From: DASZIT01 sp052143315
Lineage (GTDB): Bacteria; Actinomycetota; Acidimicrobiia; Acidimicrobiales; RAAP-2
Reading direction: 5' to 3'
Assembly: GCA_052143315.1 (NCBI GenBank)
Contig: JBKQTE010000066.1
Coordinates: 101,968 to 165,967, forward strand
Length of the DNA: 64,000 nucleotides
Positions 51,549 through 60,208 of the stretch are shown here, piece after piece; the stretch's first letter is position 1; each line of letters starts with the position of its first letter. The position numbers were made by a program, and so were the translations under genes. The notes beneath the pieces are model-generated. The model did no database searches. It was not told the origin of the DNA and saw only the letters and a list, made by a program, of their open reading frames with translations.

Positions 51549-51643
51549 GACGTTTGGCGAGGGTTGCCGGTCTCTGGATCACGGCCGATGTAGACCCGCA
51601 GCTCCCAGACGCCGTCCTTGCGCTTGTGCTTCGTCCCACGCAC
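51549..51643 (-). pseudogene. Relic of a tyrosine-recombinase (integrase) N terminus
   Basis: Thirty-one codons read RGTKHKRKDGVWELRVYIG then RDPETGNPRQTS, the arm-type DNA-binding start of actinobacterial phage/ICE integrases. It breaks off into the ArdC-like pseudogene. It lies about 120 bases from the 3' end of the initiator tRNA gene and on the same strand, the usual place for an integrase next to its attachment site. Confidence 0.7.
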
Positions 51644-51764
51644 AGAATCGACGGATCCACGGTAGTTGTGAGGACAAGCTGATGACAAATGCGCGATTCC
51701 GCCTCCGTTCAAAGGATGCTCCGCCAAGTGGAGACACCCCCTTTGAACAGGGATTATTACTTAG

Positions 51765-51838
<74 letters not shown>

Positions 51839-52029
51839 GCGTGAGCGATCAGATTAGCACCTCCGACTCGACGGTCGTTCAGCGGCGGTGGGCCGTTCGG
51901 GCGACGGCCATTGACCTGTCCGGCAGCGGCCTGACCATCCATGCCATCGGCCTCCCCGACCGGCCAGCGGAGAGCGACCGCGGTGCACCTGGCGCTGGGT
52001 CGACGGCCGGATCGGGTACCCTCCGGGTC

Positions 52030-52281
52030 GTGTCCGACTACGTGATCCCGGAGCCCGAACCCAAGGAGATCGACGAGAGGCTCTCGATGGAGCTGCGCCA
52101 CCTGGCCTCGAACGCGGTGCTGAAGGGGAGACCGTCCGGCGTCGAGAAGTGCGAGAACTGCCGCTACTATCTCGAGCCCACCGCCGATCTCTCCTACTGC
52201 TGGCATCCGAAGCTCCGCATCCTCGTCGGCTCGCAGTGGTGGTGCCAGTGGTGGGAGGCCATCCCCGACGAGGGCGTCTGA
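52030..52281 (+). CDS. Small Cys/Trp-rich protein of unknown function
   Basis: An 83-residue protein. The C-terminal half reads KCENCRYYLEPTADLSYC then WHPKLRILVGSQWWCQWWE, with four Cys in a C-x2-C...C...C pattern that could hold zinc or an Fe-S cluster. The N-terminal half is acidic/helical. It is probably translated leaderless: TACCCT lies seven bases before the GTG. It lies just outside the tRNA gene in the core region. I recognise no named family. Confidence 0.65.
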   Translation: MSDYVIPEPEPKEIDERLSMELRHLASNAVLKGRPSGVEKCENCRYYLEPTADLSYCWHPKLRILVGSQWWCQWWEAIPDEGV

Positions 52282-52324
52282 GCTCGCCCGCAGGCCCGCG
52301 AAGCTGGGCCGCCGCCCGGCCGGG

Positions 52325-55300
52325 TCAGGCCGGCGCCGCGGTGGTGGACGTGACCGACGACCCTTTCACCGCGGTCGTCGTGCTCGACTTGGCCGGGGTG
52401 GTGGTGGCCGTGGTGGTGGTGGTCGGTGTGGTCGTGGTGGTGGTGGTGGTGGTCGGCGTGGGCGTGGTGGAGGTCGGCGTGGCGGCCAGCGCCCCGCCGG
52501 AGCCGCCGGGTACCGACACCCCGCCGGTCAGCTGTTGGATGAGCTCGAGGTCCGACTGGGCCGCCTCGACGTCGGTCTGGTAGGCACCCAGGTTGCCGGC
52601 CGCCAGGTCGGACTTGGCCTGGGCGAACGAGGCGTCAGCCTGGGCCAGCAGCGACAGGATCTGTGGCGACAACGAGCCCGTGCCGCCGGTGGTCGGCGTG
52701 GTGGACACCGGGGCGTTGAAGACCTGCGACAGCGCCGAGGCCAGGGTGTCCCCGTAGGCCGCCTGGTTCCCGTAGACGGCGATCACCTCCTGCAGCTCCG
52801 GGAAGGCGTTGCGGGACGACTCCACGTAGAGCGGCTGGATATAGACCAGCGAGTTGGCCACCGGGATCATCAGCACGTTCCCCAGCAACACGCTGGAGCC
52901 CTCTTGATTGAGGAGGCTGATCTCCTTGGAGATGCTCTGGTTGGCGTCGATCCGCGCCGCCACCAGTGACGGGCCGTCGACCGGCTGGTTGCCGGGCGTC
53001 ACGAACATCTCCAGCTTCCCGTACTGGCCCGGGTCGGAGCCGGCGATCATGAACCCGGCCAGGGTCTGGATCTGGCTCCCCGCGGAGACCGGCACGAAGG
53101 CATCGAGCAGCGTGAACGACTGCTGGGTCTGGCCGGGGACCCGCAGCTCCTGGTAGATGGGGGACATCCGCACCAGCTGACCGGTGGAGACGGCCTCACC
53201 CTGGGCGTTGGTGGTCTGGGTGGTGGCCAGCGCCGCCGACGGCGATCCCGAGCCGGGGGACGGCGACAGCGTCCAGGCGTCGGCGGCGCTGTAGAAGGCG
53301 GAGGCGTTGGTGAGGTGGTACCTCCCGTACATGGACGCCTGCACCGTGAAGATGTCCTCGGGGTAGCGGAGGTGCTGCTTCAGCGTCGGGCTCATCTTTG
53401 AGGCTGGGGTGAACATGCCCTTGAACGCCTTCTCGTAGGTCTCGATGATCGGGTCCTTCGGATCCATCACGTAGAACGTCATCTTGCCGGTGTAGGCGTT
53501 GACGACCACCTTCACCGAGTTCCGGACGTAGTCGACGCTGCCGTTCTGGAGCCCGCTGCCCGCCGCCACCGCACTGGTGTCGGCGTTCTGGGCGTAGGGG
53601 TAGTTGTCGGTGGTGGTGTAGGCATCCTGGACCCAGTCGATCTGCCCGTTGACCAGCACGGCATAGGGGTCGGCGTCGAGGCTCAGGAACGGTGCCGCCT
53701 TGGACACCCGGGCCTGCAGGCCCTGATCGAAGATGAGCCGTGAGCTGTCGGTGAGCTGGCTCGAGATGAGCAGGTTGATGTCGTTGAACCGGACGGTGAA
53801 CATGAACTTCTTGAAGAACGACGACAGCTGCACGCCCCCGCTGCCCGAGTAGTGGGTGGCCACGTTCTGGCCGTTGCCCAGCTGGTAGTCGATCTCCGGC
53901 ACCGCGGAGTTGGCCACCACGTAGCCGGCGTTGCTCAGACCGAAGTAGACCGACGGCTGGGTCACCACGCCCAGGCCGCTGTTGGAGATGGGTGGCACCG
54001 ACCCGACGGCGAACTGCGGGTCGCCGCTGCCGGTCTGCTGGTTGGCCGGCGAGATGATCATGCCGTACCCGTGGGTGAACGCCAGGTGGGTGTTGACCCA
54101 CGACGGGGACGGGATGTCGGCGTCGTTGATCTCCCGGACCCCGACCACTACCGGCGTCTGGATGCCGTTCACGAGGTACCGGTCCATCGACAATCCGTTG
54201 AACTGGTAGTACGACCGGAAGTCCTGCTTTTTGTCGTAGGTGGCCTGGGTGAGGAGCGGGTCCCACAGACGCGTGTTGGACAAGGTGTCGCTGTTGGCGG
54301 TCAGCTGCGAGGCGGTGAGGTTCGACGACGCCGGATAGCTGATGTCGGTGATGCTGTTGAGGTCGAGCGCGTCCCGGGTGGCAGCGATGTTCCGTTGGAT
54401 GTAGGGCGCCTCGAGCGTCGACTGGGCCGGGTTGACCTTGAGCGCCTGGACCACTGCCGGGTAGATCGCCCCGGCGAACAGCGCCACCACGAACCACATC
54501 CCCACGCCGATGACCGGAAGTGCCCACCCCTGCCGACGGATATTGAAGAGCAGCAGCACGAAGGCGGCCAACGACACCAGTATCAGGAGCTCGAGCGCCG
54601 GGATCCGGGCGTGGACGTCGGTCCAGTCGGCTCCCTGGCTGTAGCCATTGGACGACAGGTCGAGCGAGTACCGGGCCAGGTAGTAGCCGACCGCCTTGAC
54701 CAGGGCCAGCAGGCCGAGGATCACCGAGATGTGGGCCTTCACCGCCGGCCGTACCCGGGGCCGCGCCCCCTGGAGCCGGATGCCCCCGTTGAGGTAGTGG
54801 CTGACCAACGTCACCACCAGAATGACGATCAACGCCACTAGGGCCCAGTGGACCAGAAACAGCTCGAAGGGCAGCTTGAAGACGAAGTAGCCCACGTCCA
54901 TGTGGAATTGCGGGTCCTTCACCCCGAACGGCACCCCGTTGCGGAACAGGATCCAGTTCTGCCACTCGCCGATCGCCTGGGAGCCGACGATCAACGACAG
55001 CACGATCACGACCGCCAACCGCAGGCGCCGGGCGTAGGGGCCGACGACCTCCTGGTAGCGCTTGACGAACTCGTCCTCGGCGTCGAGAGACGGCCCGGTG
55101 GGTGCCAGCCGCTCCGCCACCATCAGGCTGACCAGCAACAACACGCCGAAGATCACCCCGAAGGTCAGCATCAGGCCGACCTTGATCTCGAAGAGGCTCC
55201 GCCACACGGTGTGGAGCTGCACCGACGAGAACCACAGTGCGTCCGTGTAGAAGACGGCGAACGCGTGCAGCGAGAGCAGGAGCACGATGAGCACGACGGC

Positions 55301-55375
55301 CGCCACCACCAGCCACCGTCGGCGACGGTGGGACGGCGCGGGCGTGCTCTTGGGGATATCGCTGGGGGACCGCAC
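52325..55375 (-). CDS. UPF0182-family large membrane protein
   Basis: A 1016-residue membrane protein. Seven N-terminal hydrophobic segments (within residues 20-310) are followed by a large extracytoplasmic domain. The stretches HMDVGYFVFKLPFELFLVHW and NPAQSTLEAPYIQRNIAATR (in parts) mark the UPF0182/COG1615 family found almost only in Actinobacteria and a few others. The last 45 or so residues are nearly all Thr, Pro and Ser and are likely a cell-wall-exposed tail. A TAGGCT hexamer lies six bases before the GTG; its TAG is also the stop of the upstream gene. Function unknown. Confidence 0.93.
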   Translation of the reverse strand: MRSPSDIPKSTPAPSHRRRRWLVVAAVVLIVLLLSLHAFAVFYTDALWFSSVQLHTVWRSLFEIKVGLMLTFGVIFGVLLLVSLMVAERLAPTGPSLDAEDEFVKRYQEVVGPYARRLRLAVVIVLSLIVGSQAIGEWQNWILFRNGVPFGVKDPQFHMDVGYFVFKLPFELFLVHWALVALIVILVVTLVSHYLNGGIRLQGARPRVRPAVKAHISVILGLLALVKAVGYYLARYSLDLSSNGYSQGADWTDVHARIPALELLILVSLAAFVLLLFNIRRQGWALPVIGVGMWFVVALFAGAIYPAVVQALKVNPAQSTLEAPYIQRNIAATRDALDLNSITDISYPASSNLTASQLTANSDTLSNTRLWDPLLTQATYDKKQDFRSYYQFNGLSMDRYLVNGIQTPVVVGVREINDADIPSPSWVNTHLAFTHGYGMIISPANQQTGSGDPQFAVGSVPPISNSGLGVVTQPSVYFGLSNAGYVVANSAVPEIDYQLGNGQNVATHYSGSGGVQLSSFFKKFMFTVRFNDINLLISSQLTDSSRLIFDQGLQARVSKAAPFLSLDADPYAVLVNGQIDWVQDAYTTTDNYPYAQNADTSAVAAGSGLQNGSVDYVRNSVKVVVNAYTGKMTFYVMDPKDPIIETYEKAFKGMFTPASKMSPTLKQHLRYPEDIFTVQASMYGRYHLTNASAFYSAADAWTLSPSPGSGSPSAALATTQTTNAQGEAVSTGQLVRMSPIYQELRVPGQTQQSFTLLDAFVPVSAGSQIQTLAGFMIAGSDPGQYGKLEMFVTPGNQPVDGPSLVAARIDANQSISKEISLLNQEGSSVLLGNVLMIPVANSLVYIQPLYVESSRNAFPELQEVIAVYGNQAAYGDTLASALSQVFNAPVSTTPTTGGTGSLSPQILSLLAQADASFAQAKSDLAAGNLGAYQTDVEAAQSDLELIQQLTGGVSVPGGSGGALAATPTSTTPTPTTTTTTTTTPTTTTTATTTPAKSSTTTAVKGSSVTSTTAAPA

Positions 55376-55384
55376 GGGTGCAGC

Positions 55385-57214
55385 CTAGGGGGCGGGGGGT
55401 GCGAGCAGGCAGCGACACCCCGGGTGGGCCGGCGGGCGCACGTGCCCGGTGGGGAACTCCCCGCCCGGTCGCTGCGGCCCGTTGAGGGCGTTGTCCTCGC
55501 AGTCCGGGCACGGCTCGGCATCGTCTGCGGCCACCGCCACCCACTCGAGTAGGAGGTCCGGGTTCTTGGCCGCCCCGGCGATCGACCCGGCCGAGAAGGC
55601 GTCCAGCACGTAGTCGCCGGCCAGGCGCTCCACCCGCTCGCCCTTCCACTCCCGGAAGGCCGAGCCGACGTGCTCGGCCACGTCCGCCTCCTCGGCCCGA
55701 TGCAGCCGCTCGTCGTCCGACAGCCGCCGGCGGAGCGGTCCCACCACCGTCTCGGCCAGCTGGTGGGCGATGCCCAGGAGCTCGTCGACCGAGGGGCCCT
55801 TGGTCCCCTCCGACCCGACGAACGAGGCACCCGCCTCCGCCGCCTCCTCCAGGTACGGGAGGGCAGCGGTGGAGTAGGCGTCGTGGTGCTCGGGCTCTTC
55901 CGGCAGGATCCCCACCGACCAGGTGAAGTGGTTGGACCGGAGCCGGTCGAGGATGTCGTTCTGGTCGTCCTGGAAGGTGCGCTTCATCCGCCGGGCCAGG
56001 GCGGCCACGACGGGCGCCATCAGCTCGTCGCGCCGTGCCTCGAGGCGGGTGCGCTCCTCCGGCGGTCCGGCGTCCGGGCCGGCGGACAGCTCCTCGGCCG
56101 CCGGCTGGTCGTCGGAGGTGGCGCCCGCCGCCTCGGTGGAGGCGCGCAACTTGGCGAACAGGGCGTCCACCGTCGGCTTCGGCGCCGACTCCCCGCCGCC
56201 GGTGTCGTCCTGGTCGGTGTCGATCTCTACGATCTCGACGATCTCGACGATCTCGACGACCTCGACGACCTCTCCTTCCACCTCGCCGGTCACCGGCTCC
56301 GGCTCCTCTGGCTCCTCAGTGGCGACGACCGGCAGCTCACCGGTCTCCTCGACCGCCACCTCCTCGACCGCCACCGTGACGGAGCCGGCCCCGGTCAGCA
56401 GGGACTCCTCGGCCAGCAGGGTGGCGGCCAGCTCCTCGGGGGACTCGTCGTCCGGGCGGGACACCGCCTGGCGCCCGGCGGCGTCGGCGGCCAGACGGGC
56501 CTCGTCCTCGACCCGGAACAGCTCGTCGGCGATGGTATCGATGGTGTGGCGCACGTCGCGGACCGTCTCGGCCAGGTGCTCGCGCCCGGCCCGCAGCTGC
56601 TCGATCTGCGCATGGAGGACCTTACGGCGCTTGGACAGGTCGGCCAGCACCCGAGCGCGCAGGCCCTGGGCCTCCTCCACCATGTCGCGACACTCCACCC
56701 GGGCCTGGGCGATGAGCCCCTCGGCCTCGGTGCGGGCGATCTCCAACGCCGACGCCGACTCCTCTTCCGCCCGCCTCCGGAGCTCGGCGGTGGTGGCCTC
56801 GGTCTGGGCCACCCGATCGGAGAGCTGGGACGACACCTTGGCCTCGGTGGCGGCGATCTCCTCGCGAGCCTCAGCCAGCAGCCGCTCGGCCTCGGCGGTG
56901 GCCTTGGCCACCATCTCGTGGGACGCCTCGTGGGCGCTGCGGAGCACCCGTGAGGTCTCCTGGCCGAGGGCGGCGTCCAGGGTCTCCTCGTCGAGGACCG
57001 GGTTGGCCGCCCGGTGCTCGGCGTCCTCGAGGGCCCGCCGGAGCTCGTGGTCGCGCTCCGCCTGGGTCCGCAGCCCCTGGGCGATGGCGTCGAGGTAGGC
57101 CCGCACCTCGTCCGGAGCGAACCCGCGCCGCACGGTGGCGAACGTGCGGCGGGCCACTTCGTCGGGGGACAACGGGGATGAGGATGAGATGGCCATCCGG
57201 CGGTCCTCGGGCAT
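55385..57214 (-). CDS. DivIVA-domain protein with C-terminal phage-head-like Cys motif
   Basis: A 609-residue protein. Residues 10-60 are a DivIVA-type lipid-binding start (LSPDEVARRTFATVRRGFAP, then DEVRAYLDAIAQGL). Residues 65-260 are a long coiled coil rich in Ala/Glu/Arg. Residues 275-375 are acidic low-complexity, including a (EIV) repeat. Residues 400-609 form a helical domain ending in PCPDCEDNAL, then GHVRPPAHPGCRC, like the C-terminal motif of Mu-F/SPP1-gp7 minor head proteins. ATG 57214 is chosen because TAGGCT lies six bases before it. Likely polar or septal in the cell (inference from DivIVA). Confidence 0.75.
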   Translation of the reverse strand: MPEDRRMAISSSSPLSPDEVARRTFATVRRGFAPDEVRAYLDAIAQGLRTQAERDHELRRALEDAEHRAANPVLDEETLDAALGQETSRVLRSAHEASHEMVAKATAEAERLLAEAREEIAATEAKVSSQLSDRVAQTEATTAELRRRAEEESASALEIARTEAEGLIAQARVECRDMVEEAQGLRARVLADLSKRRKVLHAQIEQLRAGREHLAETVRDVRHTIDTIADELFRVEDEARLAADAAGRQAVSRPDDESPEELAATLLAEESLLTGAGSVTVAVEEVAVEETGELPVVATEEPEEPEPVTGEVEGEVVEVVEIVEIVEIVEIDTDQDDTGGGESAPKPTVDALFAKLRASTEAAGATSDDQPAAEELSAGPDAGPPEERTRLEARRDELMAPVVAALARRMKRTFQDDQNDILDRLRSNHFTWSVGILPEEPEHHDAYSTAALPYLEEAAEAGASFVGSEGTKGPSVDELLGIAHQLAETVVGPLRRRLSDDERLHRAEEADVAEHVGSAFREWKGERVERLAGDYVLDAFSAGSIAGAAKNPDLLLEWVAVAADDAEPCPDCEDNALNGPQRPGGEFPTGHVRPPAHPGCRCLLAPPAP

Positions 57215-57255
57215 TGCCAGAGCCTACGACCCGCCGCGGCTGCCGCGGGTCACCC

Positions 57256-58395
57256 TCAGCCGTCGGTGGTGACGGCAGTCGGCACCGGGGTGGCGGGTAG
57301 AGGTGGCACCTTGCCGCCGTGAGCGGCCAGCACCGCCAGGGCCTGGTCGAGGGTCGACACCGGGTAGATCTGCAGCCCGGCCTTCTGCTTCGACTTGGCC
57401 GCCGCATACTCCTGCGGGGGGACCATGAAGATGGTGGCGCCGGCGTTCTCGACGGCCACCGTCTTCTGGGGCACGCCCCCCACGTCGCCGACGTCGCCCT
57501 GGTCGTCGATGGTCCCGGTGGCCGCCACCGTCTTCCCGCCGGTCAGCGAGCCACCGCTCAGCTCGTCGATCACCCCCAGGGTCATGGCCAGGCCGGCCGA
57601 GGGACCGCCGATGTTGGCCACGTCGATGGTCACCGGAAACGGGTACGTGTAGTCCACCTGGTCCTCGGACTGGATGCCGAGGTCGACCGTCCCCATCACC
57701 CCGCCGCCGGTGTCGATCCTGGTGGCCTGGAGGGTCACCGTCACCGACTTCGGCGGGCCGGTGCCGCCGGCGCTCACCGTCAGGGTGATCGTCTGTCCCG
57801 AGTGGTGGCCCCGGAGGGCGGCGAGGAGCGAATCGGCGGTGAGGGTGGGAGTGCCGTCGACGGCGGTGACCACGTCGCCGACGTTGAGGACGCCGTAGGC
57901 CGGCGTGCCGGCGTAGGTCGCCGCCACCACCGCCCCGGCCGGTCGGGCGGGCACCTGGTACCCCAGGCGCCGGAGGGCGGCCGTCTTGGCGTACGACTCG
58001 GCTTGGGACATCTCCAGCTGTCCCTGGGCGTCGTACTCGGACGGCGGGGTACCACCGGTGATGGACTCGAGGCTGTAGAGGGTGGTGTTCCCCTGGACCT
58101 TGTAGAAGTAGTAGGACAAGGCGGTGACCCGACCGACCTCCACGTCGGTGAGCAGCACCGGATGGGGCACCGGATGGCGCTGGTCGGGCGGGACGGTGAT
58201 GAACTGCTGCACCGACTGGGCCACCCCCGGCTGCACCGCGTAGTAGTTGAGGTCGATGCGCGAGGCCACCCCCGCCGCCACCACCACCACGATGACGACG
58301 ACCCACAGCCACCACCGTCTCCGGGCGGGTGGCACCGGTTCGGGTGGCTCCGTGCCGGGGATGATCAACGGCGTGGCGGTGTCGTCCTGGGTCAT
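57256..58395 (-). CDS. Membrane-anchored PDZ - Lon (S16) serine protease
   Basis: A 379-residue protease. Transmembrane helix at residues 27-45 (RWWLWVVVIVVVVAAGVAS), PDZ domain near 145-225 and an S16 Lon-type proteolytic domain with catalytic Ser266 (IGGPSAGLAM) and Lys311 (GGVPQKTVAV), 45 residues apart as in Lon. This is the YlbL/SdrC-like family of Gram-positive bacteria. It is divergent from a HEAT-repeat gene. Likely acts on the outer face of the membrane. Confidence 0.92.
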   Translation of the reverse strand: MTQDDTATPLIIPGTEPPEPVPPARRRWWLWVVVIVVVVAAGVASRIDLNYYAVQPGVAQSVQQFITVPPDQRHPVPHPVLLTDVEVGRVTALSYYFYKVQGNTTLYSLESITGGTPPSEYDAQGQLEMSQAESYAKTAALRRLGYQVPARPAGAVVAATYAGTPAYGVLNVGDVVTAVDGTPTLTADSLLAALRGHHSGQTITLTVSAGGTGPPKSVTVTLQATRIDTGGGVMGTVDLGIQSEDQVDYTYPFPVTIDVANIGGPSAGLAMTLGVIDELSGGSLTGGKTVAATGTIDDQGDVGDVGGVPQKTVAVENAGATIFMVPPQEYAAAKSKQKAGLQIYPVSTLDQALAVLAAHGGKVPPLPATPVPTAVTTDG

Positions 58396-58449
58396 AGTGG
58401 TGCGGTGGTCGCTCCCAGGTCGTCCGGCTCGGACTCCGGTGATCCCGGG

Positions 58450-59082
58450 ATGGATCCGGTCGCACAGCCTGCCACGGAACCACCTGACGGCGACGTCACC
58501 CGGCGCCGCCGGCAGGTGGCCCTGGCCGGCCACACCGGTGACCGACAGGCAGCCCGGACCGGGCTCTCCGACGCCGCCCCGGCGGTCCGAGCCACGGCAC
58601 TGGGCGCCCTCGCCCGGCTGGGGGCGCTGGACGATGCCGACCTGACCGGCGCCCTGGTCGATGTCGACCCGTCGGTGCGCCGCCGGGCCTACGAGCTGGC
58701 GGCCGGGCGGCCGGAGGTGGCGGTGGAGGCGGGGCTGGCCGACCCCGACCCCTCCGTGGTGGAGATGGCCGCCTGGGCCCTCGGGGAGCAGGGGTCCCCC
58801 CGGTCGGTCCAGGCCCTGGCGGCGCTGTCCTCGGCCCGGGGCGGCCACCCCGAGCCGCTCTGCCGGGAGGCGGCGGTGGCGGCGCTCGGGGCCATCGGCG
58901 ACCCGGCCGGGCTGGGGGCGGTCCTGGCCGCCCTCGAGGACAAGCCGGCCATCCGACGTCGGGCGGCGGTGGCGCTGGCCGCCTTCGACGGCCCCGAGGT
59001 GGACGCCGCCCTGCGCCGCTGCCTCGACGACCGCGACTGGCAGGTGCGCCAGGTGGCCGAGGACCTCCTCGCCGGGGGGTGA
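58450..59082 (+). CDS. HEAT-repeat protein
   Basis: A 210-residue helical-repeat protein. Repeats such as AAPAVRATALGALARLGAL, DPSVVEMAAWALGEQGSP and EPLCREAAVAALGAIGDP are HEAT/PBS-lyase-type units, about five in number. These are protein-protein interaction scaffolds. ATG 58450 starts near the first repeat; no ribosome binding site is clear. It converges on mreB, and both stop codons sit in one small palindrome. Confidence 0.8.
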   Translation: MDPVAQPATEPPDGDVTRRRRQVALAGHTGDRQAARTGLSDAAPAVRATALGALARLGALDDADLTGALVDVDPSVRRRAYELAAGRPEVAVEAGLADPDPSVVEMAAWALGEQGSPRSVQALAALSSARGGHPEPLCREAAVAALGAIGDPAGLGAVLAALEDKPAIRRRAAVALAAFDGPEVDAALRRCLDDRDWQVRQVAEDLLAGG

Positions 59083-59095
59083 CCGGGGCCGGTCA
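59080..59095. terminator. Palindrome containing both convergent stop codons (HEAT gene / mreB)
   Basis: TGACCGG and CCGGTCA flank GG. The first TGA stops the HEAT gene and the last TCA is the mreB stop on the other strand. A short, symmetric hairpin that could end transcription both ways. Confidence 0.5.
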
Positions 59096-60097
59096 GGCCT
59101 CGGCGGCGGCGAACAGGTGGCGCAGGCTGTCGAAGGAGTCGAGGCACATGCCCGCCCCCATCACCACGCACTCCAGCGGGGTGGCGACCAGGTGGACCGG
59201 CACCTCGGTGTCGTTGGCCAGCCGGTTGGCCAGTCCCCGGAGCATGGCTCCTCCCCCCACCAGATGGATGCCCTGGAAGATGATGTCCTGGGCCAGCTCG
59301 GGCGGCGCCTCCCCCAGGCAGTCGATCACGGTGGCCACGATCAGGTTCACCTGGTCGCGCAGCGCGTACCGGATCTCGTCCGGCGACAGGACGACCGTCT
59401 TGGGCAGGCCGGTGGTGACCTCGCGTCCCCGCACCTCGGCCTTGACCTCGTCGCTGTAGGGGAGGGCGGAGCCGATGGCCAGCTTCAGCTCCTCGGCCGT
59501 GCGCTCGCCGATGGCGACGTCGTACTGGTGCCGGACGTACTGCTGGATGGCGGCGTCCATGTCGAAGCCGCCGCAGCGGATGGCCCGGGAGGTGACCACC
59601 CCGCCCAGGGAGATGACGGCCGTCTCGGCGGTGCCGCCACCGACATCGACCACCATGTTGCCCATCGGCTCGTGGGTGGCCAGCCCGGCACCGATGGCGG
59701 CCGCCATCGGCTGCTCGATCAGGTACGCCGACGAAGCGCCGGCCCGCCTGGCGGCCTCTTTGACGGCGCGCCGCTCCACCGAGGTGATGGCGGACGGCAC
59801 ACAGATCAGCACCCGCGGCCGGCTGAGCTTGGTGACACCTGCCCGGTGCAGCAGCAGCCGGATCATCCGCTCGGTGATGTCGAAGTCGGTGATCGCCCCC
59901 TCGCGCAGGGGCCGGACCGCCACGATGTAGCCCGGCGTGCGCCCGATCATCTGCCAGGCCTCGTTGCCGACGGCCAGGACTTCATGCGTGCGGGTGTTCA
60001 GGGCGATGACCGTGGGCTGGTTCAACACGATGCCCTTGCCCTTGGCATAGACGAGGGTGTTGGCCGTGCCGAGGTCGATGGCGAGGTCTCGAGGCAC
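59093..60097 (-). CDS. mreB: Rod-shape-determining actin homologue MreB
   Basis: A 334-residue actin-like ATPase: phosphate-1 IDLGTANTLVY, phosphate-2 VVDVGGGTAETAVI, adenosine motif IHLVGGGAMLRGLA. It guides cell-wall synthesis in rod-shaped cells. GTG 60097 is the only in-frame start close to the conserved beginning; TACGAT lies five bases before it. No mreC/mreD follow, so it is a stand-alone copy, as in many Actinobacteria. Confidence 0.93.
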   Translation of the reverse strand: MPRDLAIDLGTANTLVYAKGKGIVLNQPTVIALNTRTHEVLAVGNEAWQMIGRTPGYIVAVRPLREGAITDFDITERMIRLLLHRAGVTKLSRPRVLICVPSAITSVERRAVKEAARRAGASSAYLIEQPMAAAIGAGLATHEPMGNMVVDVGGGTAETAVISLGGVVTSRAIRCGGFDMDAAIQQYVRHQYDVAIGERTAEELKLAIGSALPYSDEVKAEVRGREVTTGLPKTVVLSPDEIRYALRDQVNLIVATVIDCLGEAPPELAQDIIFQGIHLVGGGAMLRGLANRLANDTEVPVHLVATPLECVVMGAGMCLDSFDSLRHLFAAAEA

Positions 60098-60208
60098 CGG
60101 GCCATCGTAGGGCCACCTCCCGGCCGGTCGATTGGGGGGCGCCCCCGAACACCCGCCCATCGGCGGGGCGACCTCCCAACCCCCGCCGACGTCGGTACGC
60201 TCAGGTCG

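Noticed and set aside
52325..52480. GTGGTGGTGG tract as a regulatory microsatellite
   Set aside because: It is the coding sequence (minus strand) of the Thr-rich tail of the UPF0182 protein; a coding explanation is enough.
53196..55649. Long alternative frame opposite or across the UPF0182 gene
   Set aside because: Composition is Arg/Gly/Pro-rich with no motif; UPF0182 explains the region fully.
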